From contig NC_015556.1 of the NCBI RefSeq assembly GCF_000213805.1, forward strand, positions 3,425,001-3,489,000: 64,000 bases of DNA, read 5' to 3'. Source of the DNA: Pseudomonas fulva 12-X (lineage in GTDB: Bacteria > Pseudomonadota > Gammaproteobacteria > Pseudomonadales > Pseudomonadaceae). Within the stretch, counting starts at the first letter, position 1. Each line of letters opens with the position of its first letter. Shown piece after piece: positions 20,037 through 31,564 of this stretch. The notes beneath the pieces were generated by a model. The model saw nothing but the letters and a program-made list of their open reading frames with translations, did not search any database and was not told where the DNA came from. The translations under genes and the position numbers were made by a program.

Positions 20037-20498
20037 ATGATCAACAACGATGTACTGCGCAGCCTGCGCTACATGCTCGACATCAGCGACGAGCAACTGG
20101 CCGAGATCGTCGAGCTCGGCGGCCATACGGTGACCGAGGATGAGATCACCGCCGTGCTGAAAAAGGACGACGAGCCGGGCTTCCAGCCGTGCAGCGACAA
20201 GTTGCTGGCCCACGCTCTCGATGGCCTGGTGTACTTCAAGCGCGGCAAGGACGACAGCCGCCCGGCGCCCGCCCTGGAGTTGCCGGTGAGCAACAATCAG
20301 GTGCTGAAGAAACTGCGCGTGGCCTTCGAGCTCAAGGAAGACGACATCCACGCCATCATGCGTAGCGTCGATTTCGTGGTGTCGAAGCCGGAAATGAGCG
20401 CGCTGTTCCGCAAGGCCGGCACCAGCAACTACCGCCCCTGCGGCGATCAGTTCCTGCGCAACTTCCTCAAGGGCCTGACCCAGCGCCTGCGCGGCTGA
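20037..20498 (+). CDS. DUF1456 family protein (YehS-like)
   Basis: 153 residues made of two similar helical repeats, each about 70 long. The first opens NNDVLRSLRYMLDISDEQLA and the second NNQVLKKLRVAFELKEDDIH; both end in a pattern like FQPCSDKLLAHALDGL / YRPCGDQFLRNFLKGL. Cytoplasmic, conserved in gammaproteobacteria, function unknown. AGGAATTCCC precedes the ATG. trmO follows five bases later, likely co-transcribed. Confidence 0.8.
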   Translation: MINNDVLRSLRYMLDISDEQLAEIVELGGHTVTEDEITAVLKKDDEPGFQPCSDKLLAHALDGLVYFKRGKDDSRPAPALELPVSNNQVLKKLRVAFELKEDDIHAIMRSVDFVVSKPEMSALFRKAGTSNYRPCGDQFLRNFLKGLTQRLRG

Positions 20499-20503
20499 GC
20501 AGC

Positions 20504-21196
20504 ATGAACCATCAGGTTTCGCCCATCGGCTACGTGCGCTCCTGTTTCAAGGAGAAGTTCGCCATTCCCCGCCAGCCGCAGCTGGCGCCCGCCGCACGAG
20601 GCGTGCTGGAGCTGTGCCCGCCATTCGACAGCGGCGACGCCGTTCAGGGCCTGGAGCAGGTCAGCCATGTGTGGCTGTTGTTTTTGTTCCATCAGGCGCT
20701 GGAAGACAAACCACGCCTGAAAGTGCGCCCGCCGCGCCTGGGCGGCAACCGCGCCATCGGCGTGTTCGCCACCCGGGCGACTCACCGCCCCAATGGCATC
20801 GGTCAATCGGTAGTGAAACTGGACAAGGTCGACAAGGATCGCCTGTGGCTGTCAGGCATCGACCTGCTCGACGGCACCCCGGTGCTCGACATCAAACCCT
20901 ACGTGCCCTACGCCGACGGCGTGCCAGGCGCCCATAACCTGATCGCCGCCAATGCGCCACCGCAGATCGCCGTGCACTGGCAGGACGACGCCCTGGCCAG
21001 CGCCCGACAACACGCCCTGCGCCTGGGCGAGCCGCTGGTGGAGTTGATCGAGCAATGCCTGGCCCAGGACCCGCGCCCGGCCTATCAGCAGCCGACGCCG
21101 GAACGCCGTTATGGCGCGCGGCTATGGGATGTGGATGTGCAGTGGCACTACCCGCAGCCGGGCTGCATCAAGGTGCTGGATATCACCCTGCCCTGA
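20504..21196 (+). CDS. trmO: tRNA (N6-threonylcarbamoyladenosine-A37) methyltransferase TrmO
   Basis: 230 residues, TrmO/TsaA/VirR family, which adds the N6-methyl group to t6A37 of tRNA-Thr using SAM. It starts QVSPIGYVRSCFKEKFAIPR and carries the family signature GVFATRATHRPNGIGQSVVK. A beta-barrel core fills residues about 1-140 and a C-terminal extension ends PQPGCIKVLDITLP. Immediately downstream of the DUF1456 gene. Confidence 0.9.
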   Translation: MNHQVSPIGYVRSCFKEKFAIPRQPQLAPAARGVLELCPPFDSGDAVQGLEQVSHVWLLFLFHQALEDKPRLKVRPPRLGGNRAIGVFATRATHRPNGIGQSVVKLDKVDKDRLWLSGIDLLDGTPVLDIKPYVPYADGVPGAHNLIAANAPPQIAVHWQDDALASARQHALRLGEPLVELIEQCLAQDPRPAYQQPTPERRYGARLWDVDVQWHYPQPGCIKVLDITLP

Positions 21197-21252
21197 CGCA
21201 TGCAGGGTGCATTTCCTTAACGGACGATTTAAGGCAGGAGCAGACGTTCACT

Positions 21253-21325
21253 CGTGGGAGAGGCTTTAGCCTCGAGCTCTTGGTTTACCTTGATAAAAAA
21301 CTCGCGGCTAAAGCCGCTCCTACAA
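21253..21325. repeat. REP pair in inverted orientation (REPIN-like)
   Basis: GTGGGAGAGGCTTTAGCCTC (from 21254) and, 28 bases further, CGCGGCTAAAGCCGCTCCTA (21304-21323) are near reverse complements of each other. Each contains its own GGCTTTAGCC/GGCTAAAGCC palindrome. This is the core of Pseudomonas REP sequences. It lies between the convergent genes trmO and grxD, a typical place for such elements. Confidence 0.8.
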
Positions 21326-21392
21326 GATCACGAGCGGCTGCCTCCGCCACATCCTTGCCTCAACGCAAGCACTGAACACTTTCCTGCAGACG

Positions 21393-21425
21393 AAAAAAAT
21401 CCGCAGCCATCGCTGGCTGCGGATT
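21393..21425 (-). terminator. Rho-independent terminator of grxD
   Basis: A 12-bp perfect stem (21398-21409 with 21414-21425, core CCGCAGCCA) around TCGC, followed on the minus strand by seven T residues. Confidence 0.85.
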
Positions 21426-21441
21426 CGGGACCTTCAGGCGA

Positions 21442-21768
21442 TCAGGCGCCGGCTTTCTGCACGGCATCCTTGATCAGGGTTTGCAGCTCACCCTTTTCGA
21501 ACATTTCCAGCACGATGTCGCTGCCGCCGACCAGCTCACCGGCTACCCACAGTTGCGGGAAGGTCGGCCAGTTGGCGTATTTGGGCAGATTGGCGCGGAT
21601 TTCCGGGTTCTGCAGGATGTCGACGTAGGCGAACTTCTCGCCGCAGCCCATCAGCGCCTGGGAAGCGCGAGCCGAGAAACCGCACTGCGGTGCGTTCGGC
21701 GAGCCTTTCATGTACAGCAGAACGGTGTTGTTGGCGATCTGCTCTTTGATGGTTTCGATGATATCCAT
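21442..21768 (-). CDS. grxD: Monothiol glutaredoxin Grx4 family
   Basis: 108 residues, MDIIETIKEQIANNTVLLYM, with the monothiol active site CGFS (Cys29) in PNAPQCGFSARA and the glutathione-binding strand WPTFPQLWVAGELVGGSD. Binds a [2Fe-2S] cluster as a dimer and passes it to client proteins. ATG 21768 follows GAGGTG; the longer frame upstream lacks a ribosome site. Followed by its own strong terminator. Confidence 0.95.
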   Translation of the reverse strand: MDIIETIKEQIANNTVLLYMKGSPNAPQCGFSARASQALMGCGEKFAYVDILQNPEIRANLPKYANWPTFPQLWVAGELVGGSDIVLEMFEKGELQTLIKDAVQKAGA

Positions 21769-21869
21769 TAGGCACCTCAGAACTGGACTATCCGACTCGT
21801 GAGTCGATACGGTGCGCGCATTGTAACCAAAAGCCGAGCGCAATGCTCAGCCATGCTGAACGCGCACCA

Positions 21870-23978
21870 TCAGGCCGCCACCACCTCCACGGGAACGCCA
21901 TTGAGCGCGGCATTGCCGGACAGCGCATCGAGCAGACGCTCATCGGTCAGGTCGTTGGCGCTCGCTCCCGGGGTCGCCTGGGCGATGCTCATCTGCACGC
22001 CCGGGCGGCCATGGCCCCAGCCGTGGGGCAGGCTGACCACCCCCGGCATCATCTCGGCGCTGCCAAGTACTTCGACCTCCAGCATACCGACCCGCGAACG
22101 CACACTGACCCGCTGGCCATCGCTGAGCCCGCGCTGCGCCAGATCCTCGGGGTTCATCAGCAACTGATGGCGCGGCTTGCCTTTCACCAGCCGGTGATAG
22201 TTGTGCATCCAGGAATTGTTGCTGCGCACATGACGACGACCGATCAGCAGCAGTTGGCCATCGACCAGCTCCGGCTGCGCCGCGAAACGCTGCAGGTCCT
22301 CCAGCAACAGAGCCGGCGCGACCTGCACCTGGCCATCTGCAGTTTTCAGACGCGCCGCCAGGTTGGGCTTGAGCGGGCCGATATCCAGGCCATGGGGATG
22401 ATCCAGCAGCGTTTGCAGCGACAGCTTGAGCGGCGAGCGCTCACCATAAGGGCCCATGCGCAGGCCGAAGTCGATCATCTGCGCCGGTGGCTGCGTCGGC
22501 TTCAGGGTCGCGCCGGTCTGTGCCGCGAAGGCTTGCGCCAGGCCGACGAAGATCTCCCAGTCATCCAGCGCGCCCTCGGGCTTCGGCAATACCGCCTGAT
22601 TGAAACGGGTAACGTTGCGCACCGCGAACAGGTTGAAGGTGGTGTCGTAGTGATCGTGCTCCAGCGGTGCAGTCGACGGCAGGATCAGGTCGGCATACCG
22701 GGTGGTTTCGTTGATGTACAGGTCCACGCTGAGCATGAAATCCAGGCCTTCGAGCCCGCGCTCCAGCTGACGGCCGTTGGGCGTGGACAGCACTGGATTG
22801 CCCGCTACGGTGATCAACGCCCGTACCTGGCCATCACCCTCGGTGAGCATTTCCTCGGCCAGGGCGCTGACCGGCAGCTCGCCGCCGTACTCCGGCAGGC
22901 CGGATACGCGGCTCTGCCAGCGATTGAAATGCCCGCCCGAGGTCGCACCGACCAGATCCATCGCCGGTTCGGTGCACAGCGCCCCGCCCTCGCGGTCCAG
23001 GTTGCCGGTCACCAGGTTGATCACCTGCACCAGCCACTGGCACAGGGTGCCGAATACCTGGGTCGAAACCCCCATGCGCCCGTAGCAAACGGCGCGCTCC
23101 GCCGCGGCAAAATCCCGGGCCAGTTGCCGGATCGTTTCTGCCGGCACGCCGCAACGCGCGGCCATGCGCTCGGCGTCGAACGGGGCAACCGCGCGGCGCA
23201 ACTCATCCAGCCCGGCGATTGGCAAATGACTGGCGCGAACAAGGCTCTCCTCGAACAGCGTATTGAGCATGCCCAATAGCAAGGCAGCGTCCTGGCCCGG
23301 GCGAATGAACAGGTGCTGGTCGGCGATGGCCGCGGTTTCGGTATGCCGCGGGTCGACCACCACCAGTTTGCCGCCACGAGCCTGGATGGCCTTGAGGCGC
23401 TTTTCCACATCCGGCACGGTCATCAGGCTGCCATTGGACGCCAACGGGTTGCCACCGAGGATCAGCATGAAATCGGTATGGTCGATGTCCGGAATCGGGA
23501 TCAGGAAACCATGGCCATACATCAGATGGCAGGTCAGGTGATGGGGCAATTGATCGACGGACGTTGCCGAGTAGCGATTGCGCGTTTTCAGCAGACCCAG
23601 GAAGTAATTGCTGTGAGTCATCAGCCCGTAGTTGTGCACGCTGGGGTTGCCTTGGTAGACCGCCACCGCGTTCTGTCCGTGGTCTGCCTGCACGGCAGCC
23701 AGGCGGCTGGCGGCGAACTCGAAAGCCTCCTGCCAACCGATGGCTTCCCAGCGATCACCGGTGCGACGCATGGGCTGGCGCAGTCGGTCTGGATCGTTCT
23801 GGATATCCTGCAGGGCCACGGCCTTCGGGCAAATATGGCCGCGGCTGAACGGGTCGTCGCGGTCGCCCTTGATGGAGCGTACCTGGGGCTGCCCATCGGC
23901 AGTCTGCTCGACTTCCAGGGTCAGCCCGCAGATGGCCTCGCATAGATGGCATGCACGGTGATGGAGGGTCGTGGTCAT
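21870..23978 (-). CDS. Molybdopterin-dependent oxidoreductase with N-terminal [4Fe-4S] site
   Basis: 702 residues, DMSO-reductase superfamily. Cys10, Cys13, Cys17 and Cys50 (CHLCEAIC and GHICPKA) form the [4Fe-4S] site. Lys52 after the last Cys is as in NapA/FdhF-type enzymes. Cys150 in HHLTCHLMYG sits where the Mo-ligand Cys of nitrate reductases and formate dehydrogenases is found. The C-terminal domain has NSWMHNYHRLVKG and ARQR-type motifs of molybdopterin-dinucleotide binding (residues about 580-690). No twin-arginine signal, so cytoplasmic. No partner subunit gene is adjacent; the substrate is unknown. Confidence 0.85.
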   Translation of the reverse strand: MTTTLHHRACHLCEAICGLTLEVEQTADGQPQVRSIKGDRDDPFSRGHICPKAVALQDIQNDPDRLRQPMRRTGDRWEAIGWQEAFEFAASRLAAVQADHGQNAVAVYQGNPSVHNYGLMTHSNYFLGLLKTRNRYSATSVDQLPHHLTCHLMYGHGFLIPIPDIDHTDFMLILGGNPLASNGSLMTVPDVEKRLKAIQARGGKLVVVDPRHTETAAIADQHLFIRPGQDAALLLGMLNTLFEESLVRASHLPIAGLDELRRAVAPFDAERMAARCGVPAETIRQLARDFAAAERAVCYGRMGVSTQVFGTLCQWLVQVINLVTGNLDREGGALCTEPAMDLVGATSGGHFNRWQSRVSGLPEYGGELPVSALAEEMLTEGDGQVRALITVAGNPVLSTPNGRQLERGLEGLDFMLSVDLYINETTRYADLILPSTAPLEHDHYDTTFNLFAVRNVTRFNQAVLPKPEGALDDWEIFVGLAQAFAAQTGATLKPTQPPAQMIDFGLRMGPYGERSPLKLSLQTLLDHPHGLDIGPLKPNLAARLKTADGQVQVAPALLLEDLQRFAAQPELVDGQLLLIGRRHVRSNNSWMHNYHRLVKGKPRHQLLMNPEDLAQRGLSDGQRVSVRSRVGMLEVEVLGSAEMMPGVVSLPHGWGHGRPGVQMSIAQATPGASANDLTDERLLDALSGNAALNGVPVEVVAA

Positions 23979-24131
23979 GGCCAGCCTCGCTTATTGTTGA
24001 TGAGCCATCATGGGCGCCGAGGCGGCTTCCTGCCAGCAGCTTAAGCAGTGTGAATCGCGGGCCATCAGGACCATGCATTCGGCCGGCTCGGAGGCCTGAA
24101 AGGCCCGTCACATCTGGCAATCCGGGCAAAT

Positions 24132-24159
24132 TTGCGCCTAGGCGTCATTTACTTATAAG
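24132..24159 (+). promoter_or_regulatory. Candidate argF promoter
   Basis: TTGCGC (24132-24137) and TATAAG (24154-24159), 16 bases apart, about 105 bases before argF. ArgR control is usual for argF in Pseudomonas, but I cannot point to a convincing ArgR site. Confidence 0.4.
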
Positions 24160-24263
24160 ATCGGCGGCTTCCCGTTTCGTCGCACTGTGCGGCCCCCAGC
24201 CGCAGGTTCTGCCGTTTTTTCCAAAAAAGGAACCTGCGCCCTGTCTGTAAAAGGTAGTTAACG

Positions 24264-25180
24264 ATGAGCGCAAGACACTTTCTCTCGCTGAAGGACTGCA
24301 CCCCAGATGAACTGGTGGGCCTGATCCGACGCGGCATGGAGCTGAAAGGCTTGCGCAACAGCGGCGTACTCTTCGAACCTCTGCGCAATCGTGTACTGGG
24401 CATGATCTTCGAAAAGGCCTCGACCCGGACCCGCGTGTCCTTTGAAGCCGGCATGATTCAGCTCGGTGGCCAGGCCATCTTCCTGGCGCCGCGCGACACC
24501 CAGCTGGGCCGTGGCGAGCCGATCGCCGACTCGGCCATCGTCATGTCGCGCATGCTCGATGCGATCATGATCCGCACCTTTGCCCACAGCACCCTGACCG
24601 AGTTCGCCGCCAACTCCCGCGTGCCGGTGATCAATGGCTTGTCGGATGATCTGCACCCCTGCCAGCTGCTGGCCGACATGCAGACCTTCCTCGAACACCG
24701 CGGCAGCATCGTCGGCAAGACGGCTGCCTGGATCGGCGACGGCAACAACATGTGCAACTCCTATATAGAAGCAGCCATGCAGTTCGATTTCACCCTGCAT
24801 GTCGCCTGCCCGGAAGGTTACGAGCCGAGCGCCGCCCTGCTGGCCGAGGCCGGTGAACGCGTGAAGATCTTCCGCGACCCGCGCGAGGCAGTCGCCGGTG
24901 CGCACCTGGTGACCACAGACGTGTGGGCCTCCATGGGCCAGGAGGAGGAAATCACCGAGCGCCACAAGCTGTTCGCGCCCTACCAGGTGACCCGCGAGCT
25001 GCTCGACGCCGCCGACGAGAGCGTGCTGTTCCTGCATTGCCTGCCGGCGCACCGTGGCGAGGAAATCAGCGTCGACCTGCTCGACGATCCACGCTCGGCC
25101 GCCTGGGACCAGGCGGAGAACCGCCTGCATGCGCAGAAAGCGCTGCTCGAATTCCTGGTCGAACCGGCGTACCACCACGC

Positions 25181-25184
<4 letters not shown>
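24264..25184 (+). CDS. argF: Ornithine carbamoyltransferase (anabolic)
   Basis: 306 residues. Converts ornithine and carbamoyl phosphate to citrulline in arginine synthesis. Carbamoyl-phosphate motif STRTR in [15 protein letters not shown], ornithine loop region [13 protein letters not shown], and the [10 protein letters not shown] motif near the C-terminus. The length fits the anabolic enzyme rather than the ~336-residue catabolic ArcB. Start ATG 24264 follows AAAGGTAG. The stop overlaps the next gene (ATGA). Confidence 0.95.
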
Positions 25185-26262
<1,078 letters not shown>

Positions 26263-26266
<4 letters not shown>

Positions 26267-27042
26267 AGAAATAGCTGGCCGCTGCTCACCACCCGGGCCT
26301 GCCCAGCGATCTCTACCCGCTCCCCTTTCAGGCGACACCACAGAAAGCCGCCGCGCTTGCCGCCCTGGTAGGCGCTCAGTTCGGGCTTGCCCAGTTGCTG
26401 CGTCCAGTACGGCGTGAGGATGCAGTGCGCCGAGCCGGTGACCGGATCCTCGTCGATGCCCACCGCCGGCGCGAAGTTGCGCGACACGAAATCCACCGCC
26501 TCACCCCGCGCAGTCACGATCACCGCCGGCCAGGGCAGCTGCGCCAACGCCCGTAAGTCGGGGTTGCAGGCGCGCACGGCCGCTTCGGACTCGAGCACCA
26601 CCAGCAGTTGTGGGGCGTCGAGCACGGCAGCGGGCGTCTGCCCGAGGATTTGCGCCAGGCCCTCGGGCTCGGCGATTGGCGTCGGCGCATTGCACGGGAA
26701 ATCCATCACCAGATGATCGCCCTCGCGGCGCACCGACAGGCTGCCATCTACGTAGTTGAAATCGATGCGCTCACCCGCCTCGCCATGACACTCGAACAGC
26801 GCATGGGCGCTGGCCAGGGTGGCATGCCCACACAGGGGCACTTCGGTCGTGGGCGTGAACCAACGAATGCGCCAGGCGGCGCCCTCCTTCACCACGAAGG
26901 CGGTTTCGGCCAGGTTGTGCTCCGTAGCGATCTGCTGCATCAGCGCTTCATCGAGCCACTGATCCAGGCGATAGACCACTGCGGGGTTGCCGGCGAAAGG
27001 TTTGTCAGTGAATGCGTCGACCTGATGAAACCGCAGGGACAT
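26263..27042 (-). CDS. PhzF family protein (epimerase/isomerase-like)
   Basis: 259 residues, diaminopimelate-epimerase fold. Opens MSLRFHQVDAFTDKPFAGNP, with the conserved Glu in HNLAETAFVV that corresponds to the catalytic Glu45 of PhzF, and the second-half motif GIDEDPVTGSAHC. Not part of a phenazine cluster here; such solo homologues are common and their substrates unknown. The 3' end overlaps the convergent ABC ATPase gene by four bases. AGGAAG precedes ATG 27042. Confidence 0.85.
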
Positions 27043-27142
27043 GGGCTGCTTCCTGTGCAGAGGTGAGTGGCGCCCAGCATGCCTGTATCAGACCCGACAG
27101 AGGCCATACAGCGCACCGGCAAAAGAGCACAACAGTGGGCGA

Positions 27143-27919
27143 TCAGCGCGGCTGGCGAATGCCGTAGCGCTGCAGCAGCGCATCCAGGCGGCCATCCTGC
27201 CGATAGCGTTGCACACCGTCGTCGAAGATATCGCGGTAGCGGGCGCTGGCCGGCAGTACCGGGGAAAAGGCGATGTAAATGGGCACGTCCGGCACGCGGC
27301 AACCGACTTCCAGCAGCTTGCCCTGGCCACCGTTCCGATCCTGATACATGGCCATGATCCAGGTGTTTTCCAAGAGCGCATCCAGGCGCCCCAGTTCGAC
27401 CTTGCGCACGTTCAGCGCCAGCGCCTGTTCGCCCGCCGCCAACTGCAATCGTTCCTGATCGCGCTGATGACGACTGATGTAGTTGTCGAGCTCCTGACCG
27501 TAGCTGTAGCCGTTGATCACGCCCAGGCGAATCTGGGCCAGGGAATCCAGCCCGGTGTAGCGCCAGCTGGTACCGGGTCGGGCGTAGAAGCAGTTGCGGG
27601 AAATGCCGGGCGACTGTTTACCGAACAGAAAATCCGGCGCGTCGCGCACGCCGGCGCCGACCAGGGCGTTGGCACGACCGCTACGCACATCCTGCACGGC
27701 GCGCGCCCAATTGGTAACGCGATATTCGACCTGGATGCCAGCCTCGGCGAAGATCTGCGTGGCCAACTCGATGAAGATGCCAGGCCGCTCGGCGCCCGGC
27801 GCGCAATTGACCGGGCACCAGACATCGGCCTCCATGATCAGGGTTTCAGCCTGCGTGCTGGCGCTGCTCAACAACGCCGCCGCCAGCACACCCCTTGCCG
27901 CCCAACCCAAACCTTTCAC
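27143..27919 (-). CDS. Periplasmic solute-binding protein, family 3-like
   Basis: 258 residues with a signal peptide (AARGVLAAALLSSASTQA). It is a bilobal SBP family 3 domain: ETLIMEADVWCPVNC, GIFIELATQIFAEAGIQVEY, and the hinge region WARAVQDVRSGRANALVG. Many such stand-alone proteins in Pseudomonas are annotated as amino-acid-binding. Here no permease is adjacent and the usual ligand Arg/Asp pattern is not obvious. GTG 27919 has AGGAGG 11 bases upstream. It could equally serve as a sensor for a distant kinase. Confidence 0.75.
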   Translation of the reverse strand: MKGLGWAARGVLAAALLSSASTQAETLIMEADVWCPVNCAPGAERPGIFIELATQIFAEAGIQVEYRVTNWARAVQDVRSGRANALVGAGVRDAPDFLFGKQSPGISRNCFYARPGTSWRYTGLDSLAQIRLGVINGYSYGQELDNYISRHQRDQERLQLAAGEQALALNVRKVELGRLDALLENTWIMAMYQDRNGGQGKLLEVGCRVPDVPIYIAFSPVLPASARYRDIFDDGVQRYRQDGRLDALLQRYGIRQPR

Positions 27920-27967
27920 CGCTCGCCTAGCCTCCTGCTAATGGGGCTATTGTCGCCCCGTTCCTTA

Positions 27968-28107
27968 GAACCTGTTCAAAGTCTGCTGCGCGTCGGCACT
28001 GCGGCGTTAAAAACAGGCTCGGACTGCTCATTTACAGCCCGTAAACTCCGCGTCCTCGCCTGTTTTTGCCTTGCATTGCTCTAGCTCGCGAGACTTTGAA
28101 CAGGCTC
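27968..28107 (+). repeat. Dispersed intergenic repeat, copy 2, with 17-bp terminal inverted repeats
   Basis: Starts GAACCTGTTCAAAGTCT (27968-27984) and ends AGACTTTGAACAGGCTC (28091-28107): reverse complements except one base. The interior matches copy 1 at 15079-15215. The remainder of the 27920-28241 gap holds no gene that I can see. Confidence 0.75.
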
Positions 28108-28241
28108 GTAGATACGCCGCTGCGCTTCCCGATCGGGAACACCAAAGGCAGCCGACAGTGCCAGTGTCCGGCCCCGGCTTCAAGCCTGGCGCGCGGCATT
28201 CCGGCATACGGTCAGCGGGCGGGTTACAGAATGCTGCTGGG

Positions 28242-28709
28242 TCAGCGACCGATATCGGCGAATTGCGCCTGGGTGTGCTCGGCCAACGTTTCGGCGTTCA
28301 GCTCGACCTCCAATCCACGCCGCCCGGCACTCACATAAATGGTCGGGAAATTGCGTGCACTGCTGTCGATAAAGGTACGCAGGCGTTTCTTTTGCCCCAG
28401 CGGGCTGATACCGCCGACCAGGTACCCGGTGGCGCGCTGCGCGGCGTCGACCGGCGCCATGTCCACTTTCTTCACGCAGGCCGCGTGGGCCAAAGCCTTG
28501 AGATCGAGGCTGCCGACCACCGGCACTACCGCCACCAGCAATTCGCCCTTCTCGCTGGCCGCCAGCAATGTCTTGAACACCCGCACCGGCTCGAGGTCTA
28601 GCTTCTCGGCAGCTTCCAGCCCGTAGGAAGCAGCCTTGGGATCATGCTCGTAACTGTGTATTCGGTGGGTAGCACCGACCTTCTTCAAGAGATTCAAAGC
28701 AGGCGTCAT
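28242..28709 (-). CDS. ybaK: Cys-tRNA(Pro)/Cys-tRNA(Cys) deacylase
   Basis: 155 residues, YbaK/EbsC family, which hydrolyses Cys-tRNA(Pro) mischarged by ProRS. Starts TPALNLLKKVGATHRIHSYE, with the family Lys in RVFKTLLA and the glycine loop GYLVGGISPLGQKKRLRTF. CCGGAG precedes ATG 28709. Stands alone between a repeat and the glp region. Confidence 0.9.
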   Translation of the reverse strand: MTPALNLLKKVGATHRIHSYEHDPKAASYGLEAAEKLDLEPVRVFKTLLAASEKGELLVAVVPVVGSLDLKALAHAACVKKVDMAPVDAAQRATGYLVGGISPLGQKKRLRTFIDSSARNFPTIYVSAGRRGLEVELNAETLAEHTQAQFADIGR

Positions 28710-28903
28710 GAAGACTCCGGATGACAGGAAAAAAGGGCGAACGGCCCGGCGATTCTAGCGCCGAGGTCGGGCAAGCGTTGGGCCAATCTTCAGCCTGCGA
28801 CAAAACTTGTTTCACAACGGAACCTATCCCTCGCGAAACTGACCTATTGAACTGTATACGCGTTTGATATCGAAAATATTAGCCACCATGCGCGGTTCGT
28901 TTT
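28710..28903. other. AT-rich intergenic region upstream of the glpF promoter
   Basis: Notably AT-rich compared with the rest of the window. A TTTGATATCGAAA stretch (28863-28875) resembles a weak GlpR-type palindrome. No ORF seen. Confidence 0.4.
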
Positions 28904-28932
28904 TTGACAATACGCGATAAACAGAACTACTT
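28904..28932 (+). promoter_or_regulatory. Candidate glpF promoter
   Basis: TTGACA (28904-28909), a perfect -35, then 17 bases and TACTTT (28927-28932) as -10. The start would be about 120 bases before glpF. The -10 overlaps the GlpR-like operator. Confidence 0.55.
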
Positions 28933-28949
28933 TTTTCGATTACGAACAC
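28930..28949. promoter_or_regulatory. GlpR-like operator upstream of glpF
   Basis: TTTTTTCGATTACGAACACA matches the E. coli GlpR consensus (ATGTTCG-WTAW-CGAACAT with flanks) at 16 of 20 positions, including the core TTCG and CGAACA. It overlaps the putative -10, consistent with repression. Confidence 0.6.
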
Positions 28950-29057
28950 ATAGAGTTTCCTTACCCCGATGGCAATGGTGCAAACGCAGCCCCGTTCTAA
29001 AGTGGGCTCCCGTAACCTGACACCAGCGCCTCAAAACAACAAAAACGAGGCTTCCCC

Positions 29058-29906
29058 ATGACTACTGCGCTACAACAACCCACGCTGTCGGGCCAATGCA
29101 TGGCCGAGTTCCTGGGCACGGCGTTGCTGATCTTCTTCGGCACCGGCTGCGTTGCCGCTCTCAAGGTCGCAGGCGCCAGTTTCGGCCTGTGGGAAATCAG
29201 CATCATCTGGGGCGTCGGCGTCAGCATGGCCATCTACCTGACGGCTGGCGTCTCCGGTGCGCACCTCAATCCCGCGGTGAGTATCGCCCTGTGCATCTTC
29301 GCCGGTTTCGAAAAGCGCAAGCTGCCCTTCTACATCGTCTCCCAGATCGCCGGCGCCTTCTGCGGTGCGCTGCTGGTGTACACGCTATATAGCGGCCTGT
29401 TCGTCGAGTACGAGCAGACTCACCAGATGGTGCGCGGCTCCCAAGCCAGCCTGGAACTGGCCTCGGTGTTCTCCACCTACGCCAATCCGGTACTTTCCAC
29501 CGGCCAGGCATTCATGGTCGAAGTAGTGATCACCGCCATCCTGATGGGCGTAATCATGTCCCTGACCGACGACAATAACGGTCTGCCACGCGGCCCGCTG
29601 GCGCCCCTGCTGATCGGCCTGCTGATCGCCGTAATTGGTAGTGCCATGGGCCCGCTGACCGGCTTTGCGATGAACCCGGCCCGGGACTTCGGCCCGAAAA
29701 TGATGACCTTCTTCATGGGCTGGGGCGAGATCGCCTTCACCGGCGGCCGTGACATCCCCTACTTCCTGGTGCCGATCTTCGCGCCGATCCTGGGCGCCAG
29801 CCTCGGCGCCCTGGCATACCGCACCCTGGTCGCCCGTCACCTGCCCAGCGCGGTCGAAGCGCCGGTGGCAGAACGTGCGACCGCCCGTGACGTCAAAGCA
29901 TCCTGA
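29058..29906 (+). CDS. glpF: Glycerol uptake facilitator (aquaglyceroporin)
   Basis: 282 residues, MIP family with six helices and two NPA loops: GAHLNPAVSIAL (about 74-77 for the motif) and GFAMNPARDFGP. The Asp after the second NPAR is the glyceroporin mark. Lets glycerol cross the inner membrane. GAGG precedes the ATG; glpK follows 69 bases later in the same direction, so the two form an operon. Confidence 0.95.
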   Translation: MTTALQQPTLSGQCMAEFLGTALLIFFGTGCVAALKVAGASFGLWEISIIWGVGVSMAIYLTAGVSGAHLNPAVSIALCIFAGFEKRKLPFYIVSQIAGAFCGALLVYTLYSGLFVEYEQTHQMVRGSQASLELASVFSTYANPVLSTGQAFMVEVVITAILMGVIMSLTDDNNGLPRGPLAPLLIGLLIAVIGSAMGPLTGFAMNPARDFGPKMMTFFMGWGEIAFTGGRDIPYFLVPIFAPILGASLGALAYRTLVARHLPSAVEAPVAERATARDVKAS

Positions 29907-31472
<1,566 letters not shown>

Positions 31473-31476
31473 GCAA

Positions 31477-31500
31477 ACAGCCGGGCTACGGCTCGGCTGT
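31477..31500 (+). terminator. Hairpin after glpK
   Basis: ACAGCCG (31477-31483) pairs with CGGCTGT (31494-31500). No T-run follows, so it may only attenuate read-through into glpR. Confidence 0.35.
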
Positions 31501-31564
31501 CACTGGCAGTGAGCAGATTCGTGCGGCATCATGGTGCAATTCCGTGCGGCCCGAAGGACATTCA

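Noticed and set aside
21843..23279. 478-codon frame opposite the molybdoenzyme gene
   Set aside because: Composition rich in Gln, His and Arg typical of antisense frames; the minus-strand protein has clear motifs.
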